Origin: Phycisphaerae bacterium
GTDB lineage: Bacteria; Planctomycetota; Phycisphaerae; UBA1845
DNA length: 41,341 nt
Direction of reading: 5' to 3'
Assembly (NCBI GenBank): GCA_022072505.1
Contig: JAJVHU010000028.1
Coordinates: 1 to 41,341 of the forward strand
Translations under genes and position numbers: made by a program
In this document: positions 8,036 to 17,013 of the stretch, piece by piece
How the letters are laid out: each line of letters opens with the position of its first letter
Numbering within the stretch: position 1 is the first letter of the stretch
Notes under the pieces: generated by a model
Databases searched by the model: none
What the model was told of the DNA's origin: nothing
What the model saw: only the letters and a program-made list of their open reading frames with translations

Positions 8036-8070
8036 CGGGCGCCGATCCCGGAACTCGGGTTCGGCGCCCG
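8036..8070 (-). terminator. Hairpin terminator of the finger/winged-helix gene
   Basis: A perfect 10-bp outer stem (CGGGCGCCGA with TCGGCGCCCG) encloses an inner CCCG/CGGG stem. It lies about 70 nt beyond the stop of the gene ending at 8140. Only a short TTT follows on the minus strand, so its strength is uncertain. Confidence 0.7.
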
Positions 8071-8139
8071 TCGTATTCGATGGCGTTGCAGACGGGGCGG
8101 GAGAGTTTCGCGAACCGCCGCTCGCGCCGCCGACCCGCA

Positions 8140-8799
8140 TCAGGCCGCGGAGTACACGCCGCGCTCGACGCGCTTGGCGCCCTTGAGCTTGCCCATCGTG
8201 TTGTTGATGGCGTCGGCAAGCTTCTTGGACTTGGTCTTGTAACCGGCCTTGAGCACGGCGCTTTCGATCTCGGAGATGTTCATGCTCTTGCCGGAATCCT
8301 TAAGCACCTTGAGGATCATGTCGTTGAGAGAACCGGGGCGGTACGCGCCGCCTCCCTTCTTCGGGGCCGGACCCTTGCCCTTGCTCTTGCCTTTCTTGCT
8401 CTTGCCTTTGCGAAGCTTCGCCGCCGCCTTCGGAGCGGAAGCGCTCTTGGCGCGGCGACCGCGTTTTCGCTTCGCGGGAGCGGCGGCGGCGGCGGACCCG
8501 CCCATCGAAGAGACGGCGCCCTGGAGGGCGGACAGTTGCCGGTCGATGCGTTCGCGCTGGGCCGCCAACTGAGCGCAGTAGGCGTTGAGCGTCTCGGAGA
8601 AGTCGTCCGACGCGACGAGGGCGGCGGACATCGGCGACGGCGCGCCGGCGCGCTTGCCGCCCTTCCCCTTGCCCTTCCTGCCCTTCCTGGCGGGGGCGCC
8701 GGTCATCGAGACATTGTGAACCGCTTTCATGTGCCGACCGAGGTGCGGCGGCATCGCGAACTTCTGACCACAGATCTTGCAGACCAGATTCTTCTTCAT
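8140..8799 (-). CDS. C2H2 zinc-finger / basic linker / winged-helix protein
   Basis: A 219-aa probable DNA-binding protein. Residues 7-28 form a classical C2H2 finger: C7, C10, H23 and H28 with 2-12-4 spacing. A Lys/Gly-rich stretch (35-50) precedes a helical segment (about 65-98, ETLNAYCAQLAAQRERIDRQL), then a Lys/Ala-rich histone H1-like linker (about 108-150). Residues about 156-218 (SLNDMILKVLKDSGKSMNI to RVERGVYSA) resemble HARE-type winged-helix domains. C2H2 fingers are rare in bacteria, and the mix suggests a nucleoid-associated or chromatin-like regulator. GGAG lies about 10 nt before the ATG. A TTGACA box stands about 180 nt upstream. Confidence 0.85.
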   Translation of the reverse strand: MKKNLVCKICGQKFAMPPHLGRHMKAVHNVSMTGAPARKGRKGKGKGGKRAGAPSPMSAALVASDDFSETLNAYCAQLAAQRERIDRQLSALQGAVSSMGGSAAAAAPAKRKRGRRAKSASAPKAAAKLRKGKSKKGKSKGKGPAPKKGGGAYRPGSLNDMILKVLKDSGKSMNISEIESAVLKAGYKTKSKKLADAINNTMGKLKGAKRVERGVYSAA

Positions 8800-8957
8800 G
8801 CTCGTAAAACTCCTTTCATCGTCATGCGACAGCCGCCGGCACGGTCTAAGATGGGACCGTCAATAATTCGACGCCGTCGCTCACTGTTCTGGAGACCGAC
8901 CTTGCCGCGCACCGCGCGCGACAAGGCCCACGGAAGAAGCACCCCAAGGCGCTCCCC

Positions 8958-8986
8958 GAAATTCAACTCCCGGTTCTCCGTGTCAA
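8958..8986 (-). promoter_or_regulatory. Candidate promoter of the finger gene
   Basis: On the minus strand a perfect -35 hexamer TTGACA (8981-8986) is followed at 17 nt by AATTTC, a poor -10 match. It would give a leader of about 150 nt before the ATG at 8799. The call rests mainly on the -35 box. Confidence 0.35.
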
Positions 8987-9259
8987 GAAAACTCAATGCT
9001 CTGGACGTTGTGCCCTGATCGCTTCATGCCTTTCGGGCAATCGGCTTCCCTACCGGCGGTCCTTCGTGGAGGGCGGACAAAGACGCCGCGACCTTCACAG
9101 CGCGGCTCGGCAATAAAGGGGGGTTGAACCGAACGAATCCTGCGCACCGAACCGAACGCTCCGACGCTCTGCGGCGGCGCCACATCGCCGCAGTCATTCA
9201 CAATCCCGGCTCCTGTCTGATCCTGTCCGACGGACTGTACCGACCGATGCCGGGAGGTA

Positions 9260-9265
9260 TACAAT
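9260..9265 (+). promoter_or_regulatory. Possible -10 box before the giant propeller operon
   Basis: TACAAT, a 5/6 match to the -10 consensus, stands 60 nt before the chosen start codon. No good -35 hexamer is found at 16-18 nt, so this is only a weak candidate. Confidence 0.25.
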
Positions 9266-9325
9266 CACAACCCGCCACCGGTGTCAAGTGTGCCAATACG
9301 ACGACCCCCGACAGAGAGGGTCCAG

Positions 9326-12300
9326 ATGTTCACAACAGGTTGTTCAGGCAAGGCGGATGAGATGACTGCCCCCCCGACCGTCCGACCGGTGTTCGCCCGA
9401 TCCCGCAGTCCGCGACCCCGACCGCATACATGGGTTGTCTGGGGAGTGATCGCGGGGGGCGCTGCCGGCATTGCCCCGTCCGTCGCACAGGACCGCCCCC
9501 AGGACTTTCTGATCGAGTTCCTCACGCCGCGGCATTCGGACGCGGACGGACGGGCCGCCCAACCCGACTTCGACCCCACTTCGGCGACGTTTCTGCGGCG
9601 GGCGGAGGACGCCATCGCCCGCGGAGACTGGAAACTGGCGATCGACTCGCTTCAGCGGAATGTCACAGAAGGCGGGCGAGTGCTTTGCGAACGCGAGCTG
9701 TCCCGGCAGCCTGACGACGCCTCCCGGCTGAAAGGCACGATTCTTTTTGAATCCGCGCGGCGTCAGGCCCTGCGACGGATGCGGTCGTTCGACGCCCACG
9801 GGCGCGAGGCGTACGAACTTTTGTATTCAGGGATGGTGTCCGGACTGCGGACGGCTGCGGAGACGAAGGGCGACGAAGCGTCTCTCGTTGCAGTGACGTC
9901 CGCCTATCCTCTCTGCAAAGCCTCGGTTGACGCCTTTGACGAGCTGTCCAGCCGGCAGTTGGATTCGGGCCGGGCGGCGGCGGCGATCACGACGCTGGAG
10001 GAACTGGCGTTGTGGCATCCGGAGGCGGCCGCCGCGCCGCGCTTGCGGCTTCGGATGGCGGCGGCTTTGATGTTGACGGGGCGGTCCGCCGAGGCCCAGC
10101 GCGTAGTGAGCGAGGTGTTGGAGCGTCCGGATCTGGACGACGGCGCTCGCGACGCGGCGCGGGATCTGTCAGCTTGGGCCGCGTCGCTCCAACTGATTTC
10201 ACCGGACTCCGTCCCGCGCAACGGGGGTCTTCACCCTTCCGTCGGCATTCAAAAAGAAACCAGGGCGTCGTTGTCGACTCTTGCCCCGTGGGCGCTGTCG
10301 CTTCCCGGCGAATTGCACAGTCGGTGGGACTACATCCGGCTGGCGTGCCGGGCGTGGACGCTGCCTTTGCCGCCTGTGCTCAACACGGCACGGGACGCGG
10401 AACAGTTCTTTGTGCGAACCGCGGACGGATGCCTCGCGCTGAACCTCGAGACGCTGCAACGGTCGTGGACTTGGCGGGAAACGGATTCACCCCAGAGCAC
10501 GTCGGGCGTCAATCCGGCGGGAAGTCCGACGGAAGTTCTGGGTCGGTGGATCGCGGAATCTTCCGTGGACGCCCTGGGGGCAAGCGTCACGGCGCACGAG
10601 GGGCGCGTGTACGTCCTTGAGAGGCGTCGGAATCAAAACAGCGAGAACTACCTGATCCAGCGGCTCCGTCGCGGCATGATCGACGTGGACCCGGAGTCGG
10701 ACACGGTGCTGGACTGGGTCGGGGGGCTTCCGCGCCGACTGGTGGCGCTGGACGCCTCGACGGGCGCGGAACGGTGGTCGCTCAATGCGGACGGTCGGGC
10801 GACGGATCCTTTTCACGACATCTGCTTTCTGGGTCCGCCGCTGGGGGTGGGCGGAGAACTGTGGTTGTTGTATGCGCAAGGGAACGACATCTACCTCGCC
10901 GTGGTGGATGCGGAACGGGGGGAACTGGCGGATCGGATGCATCTGTGCTCCGCGGAGGGACTGGACGCGGGTCGCGGGGCCGCCCTGCATTGCGCCACCG
11001 ACGGCGAGCGCGTGTACGCACAGACGGGGCGCGGGCTGCTGGCGGCAATTCATGCCCAGCGCCGGACCTTTGAGTGGGCGTACACCTACAATGACGGGCA
11101 TTACACGGTCTGGCATCAGCGGAGCGATCAGCTTGCGGGAAGGATGGGCTGGCTGCCCGGACCCGTGATGACGGCGGGCGGTCGGGTCATTCACGCTCCG
11201 TATGATGACGATCAACTCTGGGTGCATGACGCCCGCACGGGCGAAGTCTTGTGGCATGCCCCGGCGGGAAGGCATCAGTATGTGATTTCGACGGACGGCG
11301 CGTCGGTCTGGCTGGGGGGCGACCGCATTTCGCGCCTGTCGCTGGCGGACGGCGAGACCCTCTGGACGATCGCGCGGGAGACGCTTTCGGGGGGCGACAC
11401 GGCGCCGTCCACCTGCGGACGGGCCGTGCATTGCGGCTCGGCGATCCTGGTTCCGTCCGAACGTGCGTTGATTGAGCTTGACGCGGATTCCGGTCGCCTG
11501 CTGAGCAGCCGGGCGTACGCGGAAGGTCAGGCGCCGCCGGGACATCTCATCAGTACCGGGACCGCGCTGCTGGCGATCGACCCCACGGCGGTGCGTCTCT
11601 ACCCGGATCTGGAGCACGCGCTGCCCGCGGCGCTGGCGGCGCTTCAAGCCGAGCCCGTCCCGGTCCGCAACGTCCTCCACGCCTCGTGGCTGACTTATCT
11701 GAACGGCGACCCGGCTGAGGCGCTGCGACTCCTGAATACGCCCTCCGTCGGCGCCGAGGCGGCGGACGAGGATCGCCGCGCCCACCTGACGGTGCTTTGT
11801 CTGCTGGATCAGTCGGCCCGCAGCGCGAGCGCGGATGAAAGACGACGCCTGTGCGAGTCGGCGGAAACGGCTGCGCGGACGCCCGACGACCGGTTGCGCG
11901 TCTCTTCGGCGCTCGCCGACGCGCTGTCGGCGTCCGGCGACTCCGCTGCGGCCTTCAAGAAGCTCTGGACGATCCTCGCGGAGCTTGCGCCTCGTGAAGA
12001 TTTTTTTGGAGCGGGCGGGGACGTGATGGCGGACGGAGCCGCTCGCCTTTCCGGACGACTGCGGGCGATCGAGGCGGAACTGAACGACGCTGAGCGACAT
12101 CGCCTCAGGACGTGGGCGCAGTCCCGCGTGACCCAAGCGGGCCAGCGTCTCAACAAGGATGACGCCGCGTCGGCGTGGTCGTTCCTGAGATCGGTCGCAA
12201 GTCTCGATTTCGCCGGCGGCGGCGCCGACGCCGCCTGGTTGCTTCTCGGGCATGCCGCCGTCGCGGACCAACAATATGAGCTGGCGGAGGCGGCGTATGC

Positions 12301-13870
12301 GCGCGTCGTCCGGCTTTCGCAACGTCCGGCGACCACCGTGGAGGCGCTGATCGCGCTTTCCAGGATTTACCTTCCCGACGCGTTAAACGTTCCGGATCGG
12401 CGGGCCGCGGCGCTCGAAGACCTGCGAGAGCGGTTTTCCGGCGTCGCCTTGCCCGCGGCGCACGCCGAGGATCATCGGGGCATCCGCACGGTCTCGAACT
12501 GGCTCGCGCGTCAGCCGGCGCCTCGTGGAGGGATGGGGCTGAAGATCGGCGGAGCGCTCCGGCTTGCGGGCGAGGCAGGCGGCGGGATCGACGGAGTGTC
12601 CGAAGCGGTGGCGTTTGTCGACGTGTCGCCGGTGTCCGACGCGGCGGCGTTTGCGTGGGATGAGGTTCTGTTTCTGGGGAGGGGCAATGCGCTGATCGCG
12701 CGCCGTCTTTCCGACGGCGCGCTGGCGTGGGCGAGTCAACTGGCGCTGCCGAACCAGCCTGCGAGCGGGATGTCTCCGGGCAGCCGGGATTCGTGGATCA
12801 CGACGCGAGGCGCGGTATGCGGCGCAGCGCTCCTGCTGCCGGATCAACAGGCGCTTCACGCGATCGGGTTGCGGACCGGGAAGCGACTCTGGAGCGCTGC
12901 GTACCGGTTGCCGCCGGTCATCGGCGAACCGCCGCCTTCAGGATGGGAATACTGCATCGTGCTGGGTGGGCGCGCGGCGTATCTGCCGACATGGGGGGAG
13001 GCGGCGCTTCTGGACGTTGCGGACGGGGCGCGGATCTGGACGGCGCAGACGTCGGGGACGCCGCTGATGGCGCTGAGCGCCGACGGCGGGCGCGTCTACG
13101 CTCTTGAGATGGGGCTTTCCGGAATCCACGTGATTCACGGGGAGACCGGCGACGTGGCGCGGCGGATCGCGTTCGCCGGACCGGACGAAGACGCGCCGGA
13201 GACGCACCCGGGACCGTGGGTTAGAGCGGGACTGCTTGTCGGCGCTGCGCCGGAGGGTGAAGGAGTCGTCTGGGGCGGGGTGGATCCGGACAGCGGTGCG
13301 GAACGGTGGCGGTGGACGCCGACCGGCGAAGTGGTTCGCGCCCTGACCGTCGGGACGAGCGCCGTGGGCGCGGCGCTGAGCGAAGGGCGGTTCGTCACCC
13401 TCGACGCCGGGACCGGGCGGGTGATCGTGGACGCGGCCCTGCCGGACGGACCGGTGGTGGCGGCGACGCGCATCGGCGAGTTCGTGCTCGTGCAGTGCGG
13501 CGCTTATGATGGCGGCGGATCGCCTTCGACCCTCGCGGCGTTCGACGCGGCGACGGGCGCTGCGGTCTGGACCCGGGAAGACGTGGTGATGCCCGAGTTG
13601 CCGGAGGCGCTGTGGGGGGAATGCGGCGACCGCCTGCCGATGTTATTGCAGCGGGAGGCTCGCCCCGGACGTCGCGGGACGGCGGTGGACGTGGCGATGG
13701 TGGAGGTGCGGACGGGGCGGGCGGTGGGTCCGTCGTTGACGCTTATTGAGTCTGACTCGCGGGAGCGGCCCACGGCGGGCATGACGCGGCGCGGCGGGCA
13801 ACTCGTGATCCCGACGACGGTCGGCGTCCGCGTGGTTAATCTTGAAACTGAATCAGGAAGCGGCGGATAA
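9326..13870 (+). CDS. Giant PQQ-type beta-propeller / TPR protein (BamB-like)
   Basis: A 1514-aa exported or membrane-anchored protein. The ATG at 9326 follows GAGAGGG closely; a further ATG lies at 9362. A hydrophobic stretch (WVVWGVIAGGAAGIAPSVAQ) acts as signal or anchor. After it come helical TPR-like repeats, a first propeller with PQQ/BamB-type blades (ALDASTGAERWSL, VHDARTGEVLWHA, RLSLADGETLWTI), a second helical block, then a second propeller (GLRTGKRLWSAAY, VADGARIWTAQT, FDAATGAAVWTRED). The repeated (D)xxTGxxxW motif marks the blades. It heads the MoxR/BatA operon, 9 nt before the next gene. The role is probably scaffolding or ligand binding at the envelope; no enzyme activity is evident. 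Confidence 0.85.
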   Translation: MFTTGCSGKADEMTAPPTVRPVFARSRSPRPRPHTWVVWGVIAGGAAGIAPSVAQDRPQDFLIEFLTPRHSDADGRAAQPDFDPTSATFLRRAEDAIARGDWKLAIDSLQRNVTEGGRVLCERELSRQPDDASRLKGTILFESARRQALRRMRSFDAHGREAYELLYSGMVSGLRTAAETKGDEASLVAVTSAYPLCKASVDAFDELSSRQLDSGRAAAAITTLEELALWHPEAAAAPRLRLRMAAALMLTGRSAEAQRVVSEVLERPDLDDGARDAARDLSAWAASLQLISPDSVPRNGGLHPSVGIQKETRASLSTLAPWALSLPGELHSRWDYIRLACRAWTLPLPPVLNTARDAEQFFVRTADGCLALNLETLQRSWTWRETDSPQSTSGVNPAGSPTEVLGRWIAESSVDALGASVTAHEGRVYVLERRRNQNSENYLIQRLRRGMIDVDPESDTVLDWVGGLPRRLVALDASTGAERWSLNADGRATDPFHDICFLGPPLGVGGELWLLYAQGNDIYLAVVDAERGELADRMHLCSAEGLDAGRGAALHCATDGERVYAQTGRGLLAAIHAQRRTFEWAYTYNDGHYTVWHQRSDQLAGRMGWLPGPVMTAGGRVIHAPYDDDQLWVHDARTGEVLWHAPAGRHQYVISTDGASVWLGGDRISRLSLADGETLWTIARETLSGGDTAPSTCGRAVHCGSAILVPSERALIELDADSGRLLSSRAYAEGQAPPGHLISTGTALLAIDPTAVRLYPDLEHALPAALAALQAEPVPVRNVLHASWLTYLNGDPAEALRLLNTPSVGAEAADEDRRAHLTVLCLLDQSARSASADERRRLCESAETAARTPDDRLRVSSALADALSASGDSAAAFKKLWTILAELAPREDFFGAGGDVMADGAARLSGRLRAIEAELNDAERHRLRTWAQSRVTQAGQRLNKDDAASAWSFLRSVASLDFAGGGADAAWLLLGHAAVADQQYELAEAAYARVVRLSQRPATTVEALIALSRIYLPDALNVPDRRAAALEDLRERFSGVALPAAHAEDHRGIRTVSNWLARQPAPRGGMGLKIGGALRLAGEAGGGIDGVSEAVAFVDVSPVSDAAAFAWDEVLFLGRGNALIARRLSDGALAWASQLALPNQPASGMSPGSRDSWITTRGAVCGAALLLPDQQALHAIGLRTGKRLWSAAYRLPPVIGEPPPSGWEYCIVLGGRAAYLPTWGEAALLDVADGARIWTAQTSGTPLMALSADGGRVYALEMGLSGIHVIHGETGDVARRIAFAGPDEDAPETHPGPWVRAGLLVGAAPEGEGVVWGGVDPDSGAERWRWTPTGEVVRALTVGTSAVGAALSEGRFVTLDAGTGRVIVDAALPDGPVVAATRIGEFVLVQCGAYDGGGSPSTLAAFDAATGAAVWTREDVVMPELPEALWGECGDRLPMLLQREARPGRRGTAVDVAMVEVRTGRAVGPSLTLIESDSRERPTAGMTRRGGQLVIPTTVGVRVVNLETESGSGG

Positions 13871-13879
13871 ACCTGACCG

Positions 13880-14950
13880 ATGATCCGACATCCCTTGTTC
13901 TCGGGATTTCTTTCTGCGCTCGTTGCGGCGGCACCGGCGTCCGTCGGGTTCGCGCAAGCGGCTTCGGGGCAGGACACGCCCGTCAACCGTCTTCCGAAGC
14001 ACATCACGCCGGAGGCGCAGGCGGCGATCGACCGCGGACTGGCGTTCCTGGCGGGGATCCAGAACCGGGATGGATCGTGGGCGAACCGCGCCGGGGCCGA
14101 GGGCTTTCCGGTGGCGATGACGGCGCTGTCGGGGGTGGCGTTCCTGATGGACGGGAACACGACGACGACCGGGCGCTACGCGGAGAACGTCGAGCGGGCG
14201 CTGCGGTTCATCCTCGGGTCGCAGACGCCGACGGGCCTGATCGCGCGGGAGGCGGTCGAGAGCCGACCGATGTTCGGTCACGGTTTCTCGCTGCTTTTTC
14301 TGGGCGAGTTGCACGGGATGGTCGAAAGTCCGCAGCGCCAGCGGGAGATTCAGGACGTGCTGCGCCGGGGCGTGGTCCTGACGGCGCGCAGCCAGAGCCC
14401 GCTGGGCGGGTGGATTTACACGCCGGACTCGCGCGGGGACGAAGGCTCGGTGACGATCACGCAGGTCCAGGGCCTGCGCTCCTGCCGCAACAGCGGGGTC
14501 GAAGTCCCGAAGGATCTGATCGACAACGCGATGAAATACCTCGACCGGTCGCAGAACCCCGACGGCGGGATCGCGTACACGGCGTCGCGTCCCGGTCCGT
14601 CGCGCACGCCGATCACGGCGGCGGCGGCCGCGTGCTGGCTGAACGCGGGCGAGTATGACAATCCGCGGTTGAAGCGGGCGATGGATTATTGCCGGCGCTC
14701 GATCGGTCCGGACGGCGTGATCGGCGATCATTTTTTCTACGCCAACGTGTACTGGGCGCAGTCGGTGTACCTGGCGGACGACGGATACTGGGACGTGTAC
14801 TTTCCGCTGGTGCGCGACCGGATCCTCAGCCTTCAGAACACGGACGACGGTTCCTGGCCGGGCGAAGGCGTCGGCGAGGTTTACGGCACGGCGATGGCCC
14901 TTATCGTCCTCCAGATCCCGTATAACCGGCTGCCGATCATGCAGCGATGA
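13880..14950 (+). CDS. Squalene-cyclase/prenyltransferase-like toroid protein
   Basis: A 356-aa exported protein with a signal peptide (MIRHPLFSGFLSALVAAAPASVGFA). It contains repeats of the alpha/alpha toroid seen in squalene-hopene cyclases and prenyltransferases: AIDRGLAFLAGIQNRDGSWA, AMKYLDRSQNPDGGIAY and ILSLQNTDDGSWPGEG, which carry the QxxDGSW (QW-type) signature. It is much shorter than a true cyclase (around 600 aa or more) and no DxDD motif was found, so a binding or structural role is likelier than terpene cyclisation. It starts 9 nt after the giant propeller gene and precedes moxR, so it is co-transcribed. Function is unknown. Confidence 0.85.
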   Translation: MIRHPLFSGFLSALVAAAPASVGFAQAASGQDTPVNRLPKHITPEAQAAIDRGLAFLAGIQNRDGSWANRAGAEGFPVAMTALSGVAFLMDGNTTTTGRYAENVERALRFILGSQTPTGLIAREAVESRPMFGHGFSLLFLGELHGMVESPQRQREIQDVLRRGVVLTARSQSPLGGWIYTPDSRGDEGSVTITQVQGLRSCRNSGVEVPKDLIDNAMKYLDRSQNPDGGIAYTASRPGPSRTPITAAAAACWLNAGEYDNPRLKRAMDYCRRSIGPDGVIGDHFFYANVYWAQSVYLADDGYWDVYFPLVRDRILSLQNTDDGSWPGEGVGEVYGTAMALIVLQIPYNRLPIMQR

Positions 14951-15029
14951 CCGCGGGGGGAAGCGGCGGTGGAATACAAGACGGTTTTGCGCGTGACGGA
15001 CCAACAAGTTCGCGCTCAAGGGAATCAAA

Positions 15030-16067
15030 ATGCGGAACGACGTGGAAGCGGTTGAGGCGTTGCGCAGCGGGTATGCGCGCCTTCGCGCCGAGATGGGCAA
15101 GGTCATCGTCGGCCAGGACGACGCGCTGGAGCAGCTCTTCATCGCGCTTTTCGCGGGGGGGCATTGCATTCTGGAGGGTGTGCCGGGGCTGGCGAAGACG
15201 CTGATGATCTCGACGCTGGCGCGATGCCTGGACCTGACGTTCAACCGCATCCAGTTCACGCCGGACCTGATGCCCTCGGACATCACGGGAACCGAGGTGA
15301 TTCAGGAGGACAAGGCGAGCGGCGCGCGGATGTTCAAGTTCCTGCCCGGACCGGTGTTCACGAACGTGCTGCTGGCGGACGAGATCAACCGCACTCCGCC
15401 GAAGACGCAGGCGGCGCTGCTGGAGGCGATGCAGGAGCGGCACGTGACGATCGGCGGCGAGCGCCACGATCTTCCCGGCGTGTTCTTCGTGCTGGCGACG
15501 CAGAACCCGATCGAGCAGGAGGGAACGTATCCGCTGCCGGAGGCGCAGCAGGACCGGTTTCTTTTCAAGATCAACGTCGGCTACCCGCCGTATGACGAGG
15601 AGCTGGCGATCGCGGAGCGGACGACGGCGGGCGCGGCGCCGGAGGTGGCGCGGGTGTTCGACGGAGCGGCGATCACCGGGTTTCAGTCGGTGGTGCGGCG
15701 CGTGCCGGCGGCGCCGGACGTGCTTCATTACGCCCTGCGTCTCGTGCGGGCGACGCGCCCGGAAGACGAATCCGCACCGGCGATCGTGCGGAGCATGATC
15801 ACGTGGGGCGCCGGTCCGCGGGCGGTGCAGGGGCTTATCCTTGCGGGCAAGGCGCGGGCCGTGATTCACGGCCGGAATCACGTCGCCGTCGAGGATATTT
15901 CCGCCTCCGCCCCGGCGGTTCTGCGACACCGCCTCGTCCTGAACTACTCCGCCGAGGCCGAGGGGTACTCGCCCGACCGGATGATCGAGGAGTTGATCGA
16001 ATACGTCGATCCGCACGCGACGGGTCCGGGCAGCAATGAACGATTCCAGAAAGTTCTTTCAACCTGA
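15030..16067 (+). CDS. MoxR-family AAA+ ATPase
   Basis: A 345-aa AAA+ ATPase of the MoxR family, chaperone-like ATPases that work with VWA-domain partners. Walker A is GVPGLAKT (residues 50-57) and Walker B is LLADE (114-118). The family stretches LPGPVFTN, TQNPIEQEGTYPLPEAQ and QDRFLF are present, and a C-terminal lid follows. AAGGGAA lies about 6 nt before the ATG. The gene overlaps the DUF58 gene by 32 nt, implying coupled expression. The usual order moxR, DUF58, batA is conserved here. It probably remodels or assembles an envelope complex with the downstream proteins, but the substrate is unknown. Confidence 0.95.
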   Translation: MRNDVEAVEALRSGYARLRAEMGKVIVGQDDALEQLFIALFAGGHCILEGVPGLAKTLMISTLARCLDLTFNRIQFTPDLMPSDITGTEVIQEDKASGARMFKFLPGPVFTNVLLADEINRTPPKTQAALLEAMQERHVTIGGERHDLPGVFFVLATQNPIEQEGTYPLPEAQQDRFLFKINVGYPPYDEELAIAERTTAGAAPEVARVFDGAAITGFQSVVRRVPAAPDVLHYALRLVRATRPEDESAPAIVRSMITWGAGPRAVQGLILAGKARAVIHGRNHVAVEDISASAPAVLRHRLVLNYSAEAEGYSPDRMIEELIEYVDPHATGPGSNERFQKVLST

Positions 16068-16944
16068 CGTCCTGAAGGCGATCACGCCGCTGGAGCTGCG
16101 CGCCCGCCAGGTCGTCAACGGCTTCCTGTCCGGGATGCACCGCAGCCGGTACCGCGGATTCTCCGTCGAGTTCGCGTCGCACCGCCTTTATGCGCCGGGC
16201 GACGACCTGCGGCACATCGACTGGCGCGCGTTCGGACGCCTCGACAAGCCCTTCATCAAGGAGCACGAGGTCGAGACGAACATGCGCGTCCACCTGTTGC
16301 TGGACGGTTCGGAATCGATGGCGTACCCGGAGCACGCGCGGGACGGTCGGATGACGAAGTGGGACTACGCGGCGACGGTCGCGGCGTCGCTGGCGCATCT
16401 GCTGGTGGGGCAGCAGGACTCGGTCGGGTTGACGCTGTTTGATGAAGACGTGGTGAACGTTGCGCCGCCGTCGACGCGCCGGGCGTCGGTTTCGGGATTG
16501 ATCGGCTCGATCGCGGAGCATCGTCCTCGGCGGCGGACACGGGCGCGGGTCGTGCTGGATGAGCTGTCGGGGCGCGCCCGCGGGCGCGGGATGGCGATCC
16601 TGCTTTCGGACCTCCTGACGGATGTGGATGAGTTGATCGCGGGACTGCGGCGCCTCCGCTTCAGCGGGCAGGAGCTGCTCGTGCTGCACGTGCTGGACCG
16701 CGACGAGTTGGAGTTTCCCTTTCTGGACCGGACGCAGTTCGTCGGGATGGAGGATCCGTCGCTCGACGTGCTGGCGGACCCTCAGTCCCTGCGATCCGCG
16801 TATCTTGAGGCGCTGCATCGCTTCCTGACGCGGGTGCGCGGCGAATGCGTCAATCAGCGGATCGACTACGCTTTGTTCAATACGTCCGATCCGCTGGACG
16901 TCGTGTTGACGCGGTTCCTGGCGCGGCGGCGAGGAGCGGGGTAA
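16036..16944 (+). CDS. DUF58 / VWA-like protein
   Basis: A 302-aa protein with the DUF58 signature RLYAPGDDLRHIDWRAFGRL (about 50-69). A VWA-like fold follows with a metal-binding (MIDAS) motif D90, S92, S94 in LLLDGSESMAY. No membrane segment is present, so it is probably cytoplasmic. It overlaps the moxR gene by 32 nt in a different frame, so translation is likely coupled. DUF58 proteins regularly accompany MoxR ATPases and are thought to be partners or adaptors; the exact activity is not established. Confidence 0.93.
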   Translation: MNDSRKFFQPDVLKAITPLELRARQVVNGFLSGMHRSRYRGFSVEFASHRLYAPGDDLRHIDWRAFGRLDKPFIKEHEVETNMRVHLLLDGSESMAYPEHARDGRMTKWDYAATVAASLAHLLVGQQDSVGLTLFDEDVVNVAPPSTRRASVSGLIGSIAEHRPRRRTRARVVLDELSGRARGRGMAILLSDLLTDVDELIAGLRRLRFSGQELLVLHVLDRDELEFPFLDRTQFVGMEDPSLDVLADPQSLRSAYLEALHRFLTRVRGECVNQRIDYALFNTSDPLDVVLTRFLARRRGAG

Positions 16945-17013
16945 GCAGGAATGCGGAATGCAGAAGGCGGCGCGCGCTCCGCGCCCGCGCGGCGGGACGA
17001 GCGATGAGGTGGG

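Larger units (their letters stand above)
8800..9325. other. Divergent intergenic region
   Basis: A 526-nt region between the finger gene (minus) and the giant propeller gene (plus), so it should hold both promoters. The best candidates are TTGACA on the minus strand (8981-8986) and TACAAT on the plus strand (9260-9265). Short open frames occur on both strands but have neither good ribosome-binding sites nor recognisable similarity. No RNA gene was identified. Confidence 0.55.

Noticed and set aside
10487..12322. 611-aa minus-strand frame antisense to the giant propeller gene
   Set aside because: Composition is Arg/Pro/Gln-rich, typical of antisense frames in GC-rich DNA, whereas the plus frame has clear blades.
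13853..15286. 477-aa minus-strand frame opposite the toroid and moxR genes
   Set aside because: Antisense shadow; the plus frames carry conserved motifs.
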